DNA of 64,000 nt. It comes from Bradyrhizobium sp. 170. GTDB taxonomy: Bacteria > Pseudomonadota > Alphaproteobacteria > Rhizobiales > Xanthobacteraceae. Below the pieces are notes generated by a model. The model was not told the origin of the DNA, searched no databases, and worked only from the letters and a program-made list of their open reading frames with translations. Each line of letters opens with the position of its first letter. Position 1 is the stretch's first letter. Positions 13,694 through 30,590 of this stretch are shown piece by piece. The stretch is taken from positions 6,138,001 through 6,202,000 of the forward strand of contig NZ_CP064703.1 in the NCBI RefSeq assembly GCF_023101085.1, in the 5' to 3' direction. The translations under genes and the position numbers were made by a program.

Positions 13694-15748
13694 TCAATCG
13701 TCCGATTCGACCTTGTCGAAGAACGAATAGCGCAGGCTGTCGGCGTCGGCGTACCACTGCCCCGGCCCCTTGTTGGCAGCCAGCGTCGCCGCCCACACCG
13801 CATCGGTGCAGTCGCGGCGGTGCATCGAGAGGTCGAATCCGTTGCCGAAGAACAATTCAGACCATTCCCACCAGGTGCCGAGCTTCTTCACGCCGCGCAA
13901 CAGGTCGTAACGGTCGATCAGTGCGGGAGCCATGTCCGACGTCACCGACCCGAACACCAGTCCGGTCTTCACGACGCGGTTAAGTTCGCGTACCGCCCGC
14001 GGGACCTGCTTTTCGGCGACATGACACAGGCTCGTCTCGAACACGAAATCGAATTCGTCGTCCTTGAACGGCATGTCGGCGATGGAGCCGAGCTTGTTGT
14101 ACTTTTTCAGCGCCTTCGGCGTTTTGGCGTGGATCGCCTTGTTGTTTTCGATACCCCAGGCATCGATGCCGCGCTCGCGGAGCGCACCGACCAGTTCGCC
14201 GCTGGCGGAGCCGGCAACGAGCAGCTTGTAGCCCCTGGCCCTGTTCCAGACGATCTTGATCAGATCTGTCAAATAGGCCGGATCGGTAAACCGGCTCCAG
14301 ACCTCACTGTAGGGCCCGGCGCCGCGGTAATTCTCGAAATAGCTGCGGTCGATCTTGTCGGACGATACCCCGTCCTCCTGCGCGCGGGCGCGGCGCAACC
14401 GCATCATCTCGGTCAGAATGATGTCGGTGGCGGCGTCGGAGGAGTCGAGCAGACCGTTCAGCGTCGAATCGAACAGATAATCGCCAACCACGACGATCCC
14501 CGGATGCTGCTTCGGCTCCGGCCGGTGGTTGGTCATGACGTCGCGCACCGGCAGGCCGCCCGGAAGCGCATTCACCGATGACAGCCAGCGGTGGATCTTG
14601 CCTTCCAGGAAATGATCGCGGGCGTTGCCGAACGAAGGCGGCAGCGACTTGAGCGCGGCGTCGATCAGTTCCTGATCGCTGAGATTGGCAAACGCCAGCG
14701 CATCGGAACCGGCGATCAGCCAGTTGAGCACGCCGTGCTTGCCGACGTCGTGGCGGGCGCCCTCGTTGTAAACGCAGCAGCCGCCGAACGCCTCCGACAT
14801 GAACCAGGCGCCGGAGATCTTCTCGCCCCAGAACGGCTCGTCGAACAGGATCGAAACCCGAAGGTAATGCGCCGGGCGGTCGAAATAGGCGACGTGCTTG
14901 ACCATCGACTTGCGCAGTTCTTCTCCATCCCAGCGCATGGTGCCGAGCCAGGAATGCGGCAGGCACATCAGCACCAGATCGAAATCCCGTGTCTCCGGCC
15001 CCTTCCCGTTCATCATATTGAGCTGATAGCGGCCGCTATCGGTCTTGCCGACCTTGAGCACGCGATGGTTGAGCTGGATGTCGGCATCGACTTCCGAGCG
15101 CAGGCACTCGATCAGCTGCTCGTTGCCGTTCTGGATCGAGTACAGGCCGATATAGCCGTCGACATCCATCACGAAGTTCTTCAACGCATTCAGGCCGTTT
15201 GTGCTGTGGCTTTCGGTCGCGATATCAGAGCGCGCCATCACCTTGAAGAAGCGCCTGGCGATGGGATCGTCGACTTCCTCGTCGAGCACTTCCTCGCAGG
15301 TCATGTAGGCCCAGGGGTGCTCGTTGTCGTGGGCGCCGACGCCTTCGTAATATTCGATCGGCGACACCATATCGGAACAACGCTTGCGGAACGCCTCGAT
15401 CGCAGCCGCGGTCTTCTCACCATACCTGCGGCGCATGCCCGGGACATCGTGGAGCAACTCGCCGTCGAGGTGCACCTGCTCGGCGTCCATCGGTATCGTC
15501 TGCAGGCCGAAATGCTGGATCAGTTCCCGCAGCGGATCCGGGCCGGTCATCGAATAATCGTAGATTTCGGCGACGCCTGCCTCGTACATCGCCGGCGCGG
15601 AATCGAATTTGCGCGAAACGATCTTGCCCCCGACGCGGTCGGACGCCTCGTAGATCGTGACGCGGCAGAGATCGCCGAGCTTTTTCTTCAAATACCAAGC
15701 GCTCATCAGCCCGCCCGGGCCGCCGCCTACGATTGCAAGATCCAACAT
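13694..15748 (-). CDS. FAD amine-oxidase-like domain fused to SAM-dependent methyltransferase
   Basis: A 684-residue two-domain protein. Residues 1-450 form a flavin amine-oxidase/protoporphyrinogen-oxidase-like domain: dinucleotide motif AIVGGGPGGLMSAWYL at 6-20, then YEASDRVGGKI, and a C-terminal FAD contact VVVGDYLFDSTLNG near 423. After a linker, residues 490-640 resemble a class I methyltransferase: LLVAGSASGELVGAL near 510 (an atypical glycine loop), the acidic GIENN, and DDEFDFVFETSLCHV. The reaction is unknown; oxidation and methylation of one substrate is an inference. It starts within a spacer after a hairpin terminator and probably heads a unit with the ABC exporter. Confidence 0.85.
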   Translation of the reverse strand: MLDLAIVGGGPGGLMSAWYLKKKLGDLCRVTIYEASDRVGGKIVSRKFDSAPAMYEAGVAEIYDYSMTGPDPLRELIQHFGLQTIPMDAEQVHLDGELLHDVPGMRRRYGEKTAAAIEAFRKRCSDMVSPIEYYEGVGAHDNEHPWAYMTCEEVLDEEVDDPIARRFFKVMARSDIATESHSTNGLNALKNFVMDVDGYIGLYSIQNGNEQLIECLRSEVDADIQLNHRVLKVGKTDSGRYQLNMMNGKGPETRDFDLVLMCLPHSWLGTMRWDGEELRKSMVKHVAYFDRPAHYLRVSILFDEPFWGEKISGAWFMSEAFGGCCVYNEGARHDVGKHGVLNWLIAGSDALAFANLSDQELIDAALKSLPPSFGNARDHFLEGKIHRWLSSVNALPGGLPVRDVMTNHRPEPKQHPGIVVVGDYLFDSTLNGLLDSSDAATDIILTEMMRLRRARAQEDGVSSDKIDRSYFENYRGAGPYSEVWSRFTDPAYLTDLIKIVWNRARGYKLLVAGSASGELVGALRERGIDAWGIENNKAIHAKTPKALKKYNKLGSIADMPFKDDEFDFVFETSLCHVAEKQVPRAVRELNRVVKTGLVFGSVTSDMAPALIDRYDLLRGVKKLGTWWEWSELFFGNGFDLSMHRRDCTDAVWAATLAANKGPGQWYADADSLRYSFFDKVESDD

Positions 15749-15888
15749 GTCTTTTCCGTCGCCCTCCGGCCCCCCTGCCTTCGGGAAGCAGCCGGTCTAA
15801 TCCACACTAGCAAAAGCGCTTTTCACCCTGAAGGGAAGATGAACAAAGCAGGTCCTCGCAACGCAGCAATGAAAGAAAGCAGCAAAAT

Positions 15889-15906
15889 GGCCGGCTTGTG
15901 CCGGCC
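15889..15906 (-). terminator. Bidirectional-looking hairpin terminator after the LuxR-type gene
   Basis: GGCCGG and CCGGCC are separated by six bases and flanked by AAAA on the left and TTTT on the right. This gives a short GC stem with a U-run on either strand. It lies 87 bases downstream of the LuxR-type gene and before the FAD/methyltransferase gene. Confidence 0.65.
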
Positions 15907-15992
15907 TTTTGTCTTCGCACCGTATTCTTGCGGAGGCCTTATTCCGCCGGCGGAAAGGCCGACGATTCTGCCCCTGAAGCCGGGACGGCCAC

Positions 15993-17090
15993 CTAACCGC
16001 GGCGGAACGCCTTGCCGGCGAGCAGGCTGACCAGCTCCTGCTGGCGCGAAAGGCCGGTCTTGGACAGCACGGCCTTGAGCTGGCTGCGCACCGTCTCCCG
16101 ATTGACGCCTGTCGCGTCGGCAAGTGTATCAATGGTTTCGGCCTGGCCGATGCCCCGCGCCACGCGCGCTTCCGCCGGCGTCAGGTCGAACAGGCCTTGC
16201 AGGACCTCCGCGGTCGGCACCGCGGCGCGATCGACCGGCGTCACCACCAGCAGCGCGGTGGCCTGCGTGAAGATATCGCGCGCGGAACCGCGTACGGGGA
16301 TGACATGCAGCACCATCGGCACGTGACCGAGCGTCGCCGCGACCGGTATGGATTTCACGGTCCGGCTGCCGGCAAGAGGCAGCGTGCCGAGCGCTTCGGC
16401 GAGCAGTGCATCCGCCGCAACGTCCGTCATCGTCACGCGCTGGGCGCGATCCTGGAACAGCGAAGGCATCAGCGCATCGAACAGGCCGTTCGCCGCGAAC
16501 ACCCGGCCGGGCCCGCGCAGCACCGCGCCCGGCAGGCCCAGCGCCTGCAATGCGTCAACCTGAGCAAGTGCGCGCTCGAAGCCAAGGCGGTTTGCTGCAA
16601 GGGAGGCCCGGGCCAGATGCGGCCGCAGTCCATCCAGGAGATTGACGACCTCTTGCGGTACCGGGCCATGATCCTGATGCCGCGGCATCACGATCGCGAT
16701 TGAATCGCCGCTCGGCATCGGAATGATCGTGCCGGCCCGGTAGCCAATGCCGTGCTTGCGGTAAAAGTTGCAATAGACGTCGTTGGTCGCGATCTCCTCC
16801 TCCGAGAGGAGGTCATGGTCGGTAACGAAGCCCGCACGATTCAGGGCGAGGGCGCGCGGCAGATTCGGATCGCGCTCGCTCCATCCCTCTTTCAAGAAAA
16901 CGGGCATCAGCTGGTCATATTCGGCGGAATTGACCGCGCTTGTGTATCCGTCGCGCACGCCGAACAGAAAGCCACCGTTGCCGCCGACCGCCGCACTGAG
17001 TTCGCCGAGCAGAGCTGGCCAAAGCGACGGGACCAGTCCAGCCTCATAAATGCGGTCGATCAGACGTTCTGAATCAATTGATGCGTTCAT
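15993..17090 (-). CDS. LuxR-family transcriptional regulator with unknown sensor domain
   Basis: A 365-residue protein. The C-terminal 65 residues form a LuxR-type helix-turn-helix: LTPAEARVARGIGQAETIDTLA followed by TGVNRETVRSQLKAVLSKTG. The N-terminal 290 residues (with RIYEAGLVPSLWPALLGELS at the start) show no receiver-domain phosphorylation pocket and may be a PAS/GAF-like ligand-sensing region. Its position beside the FAD/methyltransferase-ABC unit suggests, but does not prove, that it controls that unit. Confidence 0.82.
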   Translation of the reverse strand: MNASIDSERLIDRIYEAGLVPSLWPALLGELSAAVGGNGGFLFGVRDGYTSAVNSAEYDQLMPVFLKEGWSERDPNLPRALALNRAGFVTDHDLLSEEEIATNDVYCNFYRKHGIGYRAGTIIPMPSGDSIAIVMPRHQDHGPVPQEVVNLLDGLRPHLARASLAANRLGFERALAQVDALQALGLPGAVLRGPGRVFAANGLFDALMPSLFQDRAQRVTMTDVAADALLAEALGTLPLAGSRTVKSIPVAATLGHVPMVLHVIPVRGSARDIFTQATALLVVTPVDRAAVPTAEVLQGLFDLTPAEARVARGIGQAETIDTLADATGVNRETVRSQLKAVLSKTGLSRQQELVSLLAGKAFRRG

Positions 17091-17188
17091 GGGGACTCGG
17101 AGGGACTGCCGACATAGACATCACGTCGTGACTTGGTAGCATGTATCACCCTTATGGGTGAAGCACGGGTCACGCCGTTGAAAAAGCA

Positions 17189-17212
17189 AAAGCCGGCTTC
17201 GCAGCCGGCTTT
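17189..17212 (-). terminator. Rho-independent terminator of rpoC
   Basis: The nine-base arms AAAGCCGGC and GCCGGCTTT flank a TTCGCA loop, 27 bases after the rpoC stop. On the minus strand the stem runs into TTTTGCTTTTTC. This closes the rplJL-rpoBC transcript before the accessory block. Confidence 0.85.
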
Positions 17213-17239
17213 CTTGTCGATCGGAACCTGACGGAACCC

Positions 17240-21439
<4,200 letters not shown>

Positions 21440-21588
21440 CGTCTTCTCCTCGCGTGCCGATCGTCACCGGCAGCAAATTCGAAATTCTTCGTTGGCACGC
21501 GCCCGCTCAACGTCCGAGCGGAGCGCGAATGTCCGGCCCGTCTGCGAAGTTGCCTTCGCGCTTTGGGTCGGACATGGAATCTTTGCCG

Positions 21589-25707
<4,119 letters not shown>

Positions 25708-26077
25708 CGTGGCCTCTCATTTTCGTCGCCCTTGTGGGCGAACCTTCCGAAGCGCGACTGCCATCGCCCCCGGGTTGAATTTCGAATCGCTCAAAAGGAA
25801 CAAAGCTCAATTTCAGGAATTAAGTCCTGAATTCGCACCTTAGACCTTCAAAACGCAAAACGACGCGCGGGGCGCATGACTGCACCCGCCCGTCTCAACT
25901 TGCCGCTTCACGGACTGAAAAAGCCCGAAATCTGACTGTCTCCCAACGGCTTACGCCAGGAACCCTGCCGTCCCCACCGCCTACCGCGTTTTTCTGCTGC
26001 CGCTCCGATATGGGGCGGAATCGTGGAGATTCGAAGGGCTAACCCCGCGAATCCCCACACTTTTCTGTGTAGTACGC
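25708..26077. other. rplL-rpoB intergenic region, untranslated
   Basis: These 370 bases between rplL and rpoB hold no gene. They contain a long hairpin at 26,023-26,058 close to the rplL stop. In other bacteria the same interval carries an attenuator and an RNase III site that set the ratio of ribosomal protein to polymerase mRNA, which is the likeliest role here. Confidence 0.6.
26023..26058 (-). promoter_or_regulatory. rplL-rpoB intergenic hairpin (processing site or attenuator candidate)
   Basis: GTGGAGATTCG and CGAATCCCCAC form an 11-base stem with one mismatch. A GGG/CCC pairing inside extends it. It begins 20 bases after the rplL stop. No U-run follows on the minus strand, so a double-strand processing site or a partial attenuator is more likely than a full terminator. 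Confidence 0.5.
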
Positions 26078-26449
<372 letters not shown>

Positions 26450-26501
26450 TGATCTATTTCCTTAAAACGTTTGGTTCGAACCAGGTTTGATTTGCGAAGG
26501 G

Positions 26502-27020
26502 TCAGGCCGCTTCGCTCTTTGAGGCATAGGCCTGGACGACGCGCGCGAGCTTGGCCGCGGGCGCAGTCGAGAGCTGAGCGATCTTGGTCGCCGGCGCCAC
26601 CAGGAGGCCGACAAGCTTTCCGCGCAGTTCATCGAGTGACGGCAGCGAGGCAAGCGCCTTCACACCGTTCACATCCAGGACGGTTTTACCCATCGAGCCG
26701 CCGAGAATGACGAACTTTTCGTTCGCCTTGGCGAATTCCATGGCAACCTTCGGCGCCGCTACCGGATCGTTTGAAGTCGCGATCACGGTCGGCCCCTTCA
26801 GCAGGGAACCGATGGCAACGACGTCCGTGCCTTCAAGAGCAATTTTGGCGAGACGGTTCTTCGAGACCTTCACCGACGCGCCCGCCTGCTTCATCTGCAT
26901 GCGCAGCTTCTGCATCTGGGCCACGGTGAGGCCGGAATAGTGGGCGACGACTGCGACGCTCGTGGTCTTGAAGACCTCGTTCAGCGCCTCAACCGCGTCC
27001 TTTTTTGCCGCTCTTTCCAC
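26502..27020 (-). CDS. rplJ: 50S ribosomal protein L10
   Basis: A 172-residue L10 ([19 protein letters not shown] at the N-terminus) with the rRNA-binding N-domain and the C-terminal helix that anchors L7/L12 dimers. The start is a GTG at 27,020 with GGAGAGAG upstream. A folded leader lies just before it. Unlike in most bacteria, it is not next to rplA: about 4.6 kb of accessory genes intervene. Confidence 0.97.
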   Translation of the reverse strand: MERAAKKDAVEALNEVFKTTSVAVVAHYSGLTVAQMQKLRMQMKQAGASVKVSKNRLAKIALEGTDVVAIGSLLKGPTVIATSNDPVAAPKVAMEFAKANEKFVILGGSMGKTVLDVNGVKALASLPSLDELRGKLVGLLVAPATKIAQLSTAPAAKLARVVQAYASKSEAA

Positions 27021-27038
27021 AGCAAGCTCTCTCCGGTT

Positions 27039-27067
27039 GGCGGCCTTCGCTTAGGAGCGAGACCGCC
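27039..27067 (-). promoter_or_regulatory. Two-tier hairpin in the rplJ leader, possible L10 autoregulatory site
   Basis: On the minus strand an outer stem GGCGG/CCGCC and an inner stem TCGCT/AGCGA are separated by an asymmetric internal loop, with a CCTA apical loop. It ends 19 bases before the rplJ start. L10-L12 leaders in other bacteria use a bulged helix to repress translation. This assignment is by position and shape only. Confidence 0.35.
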
Positions 27068-27608
27068 GGGTTACACCCATCGTCTCACCCAAAACCTGAC
27101 CTCTAGACACCAGTCTCAAGGACACGCCGGGCAGGACGACATTGATAAGCCTGCCCTCCCGAACCAGATGGCGCGGGGTGTCGAGGTTCGAACCAAATCA
27201 GCCATGGCGCCGCGCGAGGCAGCGTTAAAGCGAAATCCGGTCTTCACCCGTCTATGCAGGCTGTGAAATTAAGCCGTTGTAGAAACTTGCGTTTCTGCGC
27301 GGGCGCCTGCAGTCTCGGACAGGATCGGGGCCGTCCGGCAAGCCGAAAGACCCCTGCCGCAATCCACCGAAGCGATGAGTTTTCCTTCCTTTCGAGCAAT
27401 CCATGCGGATGTCCTGAAAGGAATGATCTCCTATCGTATCGGGTTTTCGGAATGCGCGCACGGACGTGCCAGCAACGGCCAGCACGCCCGGAAGCCGCTG
27501 TTTACCGAGTCTTGGCCGGCTTGCCAAGGGCAAAATTCAGACCAGATCACCGCCCGGCCGGAGCAAGAATTTTCGTCCCGAATCGCGCGGAAATTCTTTG
27601 ACGGGTCC
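27068..27608. other. Spacer between rplJ leader and ECF41 promoter
   Basis: No convincing gene is seen in these roughly 540 bases. Short open frames on both strands lack ribosome binding sites and family features. It must contain the rplJ promoter, but no clear -35/-10 pair was found by eye. Confidence 0.45.
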
Positions 27609-27635
27609 TGTCACACCGGGGGCACCTGGCTCGTC
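27609..27635 (+). promoter_or_regulatory. ECF41-type sigma factor promoter
   Basis: TGTCACA (27,609-27,615) is followed after exactly 16 bases by CGTC (27,632-27,635). This is the known ECF41 promoter signature, which typically drives the gene for the partner carboxymuconolactone-decarboxylase-like protein. It lies 20 bases before the first codon of a three-gene operon that ends with an ECF41-like sigma factor, so autoregulation is likely. Confidence 0.75.
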
Positions 27636-27654
27636 TTGGCCGCAGGAGGTTCCC

Positions 27655-28032
27655 ATGCGGCGTCAGTTGGCGGCGATTCTTGCGATACCCACGGTTCTGA
27701 ACGGACTGGCCATGCTGGTGGCTGGCCCCCTCTGGTACGAAACCGTACCCGGGGTGCCGGAAACCGGCCCGTTCAACCCACATTTCGTTCAGGACATCGG
27801 GGTCGCGTTCCTCGTGGCCGGCCTGGCGCTGGCCGCGCGGGCATGGCGGCCGCGGTATTGGCCGGCGGCCGTCGCGAGCGCCGGCTTCCTCGCCGCCCAC
27901 GCCGTACTTCACCTGGAGATGCTGGCGGTCGGCCACACCCATCACGCCGCGTTCGACCTCCTCGCGATCGTGCTGCCGTCGGCAGCCGCGCTCTATTCCG
28001 CCTTCCCCAGCCAAGGAGAAAATCATGCGTAG
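27655..28032 (+). CDS. Small four-helix membrane protein of the ECF41 operon
   Basis: A 125-residue hydrophobic protein with about four predicted membrane helices (LAAILAIPTVLNGLAMLVAG, then three more) and a periplasmic WYETVPGVPETGPFNPHFVQD loop. Several His residues cluster at HAVLHLEMLAVGHTHH. The start ATG has a strong GCAGGAGG site eight bases upstream. The family is not named with confidence. It overlaps the next gene by eight bases and is the first gene after the ECF41 promoter. Confidence 0.75.
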   Translation: MRRQLAAILAIPTVLNGLAMLVAGPLWYETVPGVPETGPFNPHFVQDIGVAFLVAGLALAARAWRPRYWPAAVASAGFLAAHAVLHLEMLAVGHTHHAAFDLLAIVLPSAAALYSAFPSQGENHA

Positions 28033-28570
28033 TTGGATCGCGCGCCGCACGCTGCGCGCATTTGCCAGGCGTTACGGTTACGACGTCAGCTATCTCGAGA
28101 TGATGCTGAACTGTTCCCCTTCCGCCTTCTTCAAGTTCGCGCCCCTCATGAAGGCGGCCGCCCATCGCGAGGCGGTCCCGATCGACGCGAGTTTCGCAGC
28201 CAAGATCGTCGGTGCATTGGCCGAGGATTGCGGGCCCTGCACGCAACTGGTCGTCGACATGGCGCTGGAAGCCGGCATGGCGAAGGACCAGATCGAGGCG
28301 GTTCTCCGCCGCGACCCTCGAGCGATGAATGACGCGACCACGCTTGGGTTCAGGTTTGCCGACGCCGTGGTGCGCCGGTCCGCCGAGGACGACGAGTTTC
28401 GCGACGCCGTCCGGGCCCAATGGGGCCAGAAGGGCGTAATAGATCTGACGCTGGCGCTGCAAATGGGCCGCATGTTCCCGATGGTGAAGGCGGGCCTCGG
28501 TTATGCCAAGGAATGCCGCCGCGTCACCGTGAGTGGACACAATGTCGATGTCGTCAAACAGGCCGCATGA
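28025..28570 (+). CDS. Carboxymuconolactone-decarboxylase / AhpD-like protein
   Basis: A 181-residue helical protein. The segment EDCGPCTQLVVDMALEAG near residues 73-90 carries the CxxC of AhpD-like carboxymuconolactone-decarboxylase domains, which usually act in redox or peroxide reactions. AAGGAG lies upstream of the ATG. Its gene overlaps both neighbours, showing translational coupling with the membrane protein and the sigma factor. In ECF41 systems such a protein is the standard partner (the COE group). Confidence 0.8.
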   Translation: MRSWIARRTLRAFARRYGYDVSYLEMMLNCSPSAFFKFAPLMKAAAHREAVPIDASFAAKIVGALAEDCGPCTQLVVDMALEAGMAKDQIEAVLRRDPRAMNDATTLGFRFADAVVRRSAEDDEFRDAVRAQWGQKGVIDLTLALQMGRMFPMVKAGLGYAKECRRVTVSGHNVDVVKQAA

Positions 28571-29435
28571 TGACGACCCGCTGGCGCCCCATCGCGGGCG
28601 TCTGATCGGGCTCGCCTATCGCATGCTTGGCAGCCGCAGCGACGCCGAAGACGTCGTGCAGGATGCCTATCTCCGCTTTGCCGGGGCGCAGGACGTGCAC
28701 AACGCGGAAGCCTTTCTCGTCACCGTGGTGACCCGGCTCTGTCTCGATCGCCTGAAGAGCGCGAAGGTGCAGCGGGAAATTTATGTCGGCCCCTGGCTGC
28801 CCGAGCCCGTGTTCGATGCGGAGGACCTGTCGGCCGACGCCGCCACTGAACTCGCCGACGACCTGTCGTTCGCATTGCTGCTGGCGCTGGACCGGTTATC
28901 GCCGATGGAACGCGCCGCCTTCCTGCTCCACGACGTGTTCGACACGCCATTCCCCGAAATCGCCGCCATGCTCGACCGCACCGAGGCGTCCTGCCGGCAA
29001 CTGGCCTCGAGGGCCCGCCGCGCGGTGCGCGACAATCGCCCGGCCCCGGCGCGCGCACCCGACAATCACGCCCGTCTGCTGCAGGCATTTGGCGAGGCGG
29101 TTACCAGCGGTAACGTTGCGCAGCTCGCCGCGCTGCTGCGGGAGGATGCCGTGGCGCTCACCGATGGCGGTGGCCGCAAGACGGCAGCGCGCAATCCGAT
29201 CATCGGCGCCGACAAGATCGCGCGCTTCTTCATCGGTATTGCCGCCAAGAATGCCGGCCACGACATGCGCATCGAGCCTGCCATGATCAACGGCGCCTTC
29301 GGCGCCCTGCTCTACCTGGACGGCGAACTCGACAACACCATGAGCATGGCGATCGACGGCGAGAAAATCGCCGCGATCTATATCGTCCGAAATCCCGACA
29401 AGCTGCGGCACCTGCCGTCGGCCGCGCCGCACTGA
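28542..29435 (+). CDS. ECF41 (SigJ-like) sigma factor with C-terminal SnoaL-like domain
   Basis: A 297-residue sigma factor. Region 2 (LIGLAYRMLGSRSDAEDVVQ and DAYLRFAG) and region 4 (LSPMERAAFLLHDVFDTPF, then EIAAMLDRTEASCRQLASRA) are clear. Residues from about 170 form a SnoaL/NTF2-like extension (LLQAFGEAVTSGNVAQLAALL). ECF41 factors use this fused domain instead of a separate anti-sigma. The start is ambiguous: GTG at 28,533, or ATG at 28,542 or 28,548. It overlaps the CMD-like gene, and the operon carries the matching promoter upstream. Confidence 0.9.
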   Translation: MSMSSNRPHDDDPLAPHRGRLIGLAYRMLGSRSDAEDVVQDAYLRFAGAQDVHNAEAFLVTVVTRLCLDRLKSAKVQREIYVGPWLPEPVFDAEDLSADAATELADDLSFALLLALDRLSPMERAAFLLHDVFDTPFPEIAAMLDRTEASCRQLASRARRAVRDNRPAPARAPDNHARLLQAFGEAVTSGNVAQLAALLREDAVALTDGGGRKTAARNPIIGADKIARFFIGIAAKNAGHDMRIEPAMINGAFGALLYLDGELDNTMSMAIDGEKIAAIYIVRNPDKLRHLPSAAPH

Positions 29436-29579
29436 TCCAAGTTGAACGATCTTGCTAACGGCCTCCTAACCTCATCGTTCAGATTTGCCACGCTCAGGTC
29501 GTGCATTAACCGCCGCACAACCTCCGGCCGGCAGTTTCAGGCCGGAGCTGCGCCGGAGTGGCGCCAGGGGAGCGCCGTC

Positions 29580-30578
29580 ATGCCCGTTATCCGCAATTCC
29601 GCCCGTGCATTCATTGCGGCACTGATCGTGCTCGTCATATTCCACGCCATCATGTCGGTGCTTGGTCTCGGCGTATTCCTCGCCAACAAGATCGAGCCGC
29701 CCTCGCCGGACCGCGCATTTCAGATTTTCGTGGCGCGCGTCGCGGTCGATGCCGCCCTGCTTGCCGCCGGCCACTGGCTGCTGCGTTCGTTCGGCCTCGC
29801 TACGCGCATGGTCTATGGGCTGATGGGCGGCACGGCCGCAGCGGTCGGCTATGCCTTTGCGTTGTCGCAAGACCTCAACATCGCGCCGCCTCTGGACGGT
29901 ACTCTTCTGACGGCAGCGGTATTGCCGATCCTGGTCGGCATGATCAGCGCCACCCTATATGCCCAGTTTGCCGGCCGCGAGATGCTGGGAGCCCGTCCCG
30001 GCAGTACCGCAAATCCCGATGTTGCCCCCGTGCCCGCCATTCCCGCAAATTTCGATGGGCCGGTTCAAGTCCGTACCTCGATGGCTGCAACCACCATCGC
30101 GGCGCTGGTGCCGGCCGCCATGGTGGCGCTGATCACAATCCCCTTCGTGACGTTCTTTCTGACAGAATGGGATACCGGCGGTTCGCAAAATCCGGCCTGG
30201 GCCAATCAGATTTCGCGAATGGCGCTACCGGCGTATTTATTCATGGCAACCTTGTTGGCGACAGCCATTCCATCGGCCATCATTGTCAGCGTCACACACG
30301 CTGCAGCGCGCGCCTTCCGGCGCACGCGCGGAACTGACTACGCCGTCATTGGTGCCGTTGTTGGCATAGTCGCCTCCGTTGCCTTGGCGATGTTGGTTCC
30401 CACACCCCTGTTAGCGCTGGTCGTCGTTGCCGCGGCCATCATGGGAGCTGCCTATCGCCGCTTCGCAGGCCTGGAGCCGCTGCCCTTGCCCGAAGCGGTG
30501 CTGGCGACCGACCCTGCCGCTCTTGTCGGCGAGCACGATCCCGCGCGACAAACCCGCGCCGTGATCATGAATGGCTAG
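29580..30578 (+). CDS. Polytopic membrane protein of unknown function
   Basis: A 332-residue protein with about eight hydrophobic helices and a short soluble stretch near residues 140-165 (PGSTANPDVAPVPAIPANFD). The ATG at 29,580 follows AGGGGAG; a longer reading begins in poorly coding sequence. No transporter signature is recognised. It runs in the same direction as the ECF41 operon, 144 bases downstream, and ends 12 bases from the convergent dehydrogenase. Confidence 0.7.
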   Translation: MPVIRNSARAFIAALIVLVIFHAIMSVLGLGVFLANKIEPPSPDRAFQIFVARVAVDAALLAAGHWLLRSFGLATRMVYGLMGGTAAAVGYAFALSQDLNIAPPLDGTLLTAAVLPILVGMISATLYAQFAGREMLGARPGSTANPDVAPVPAIPANFDGPVQVRTSMAATTIAALVPAAMVALITIPFVTFFLTEWDTGGSQNPAWANQISRMALPAYLFMATLLATAIPSAIIVSVTHAAARAFRRTRGTDYAVIGAVVGIVASVALAMLVPTPLLALVVVAAAIMGAAYRRFAGLEPLPLPEAVLATDPAALVGEHDPARQTRAVIMNG

Positions 30579-30590
30579 CCAGTAGTGCAA

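Noticed and set aside
27180..27200. GGTTCGAACC-like segment suggesting a tRNA T-arm
   Set aside because: No matching acceptor, D or anticodon arms around it.
27252..27601. Short open frames on both strands in the rplJ/ECF41 spacer
   Set aside because: No ribosome binding site, no family resemblance, and mutual overlap.
28033..28332. Alternative frame inside the CMD-like gene
   Set aside because: The frame used has the CxxC motif, a good start and coupled overlaps on both sides.
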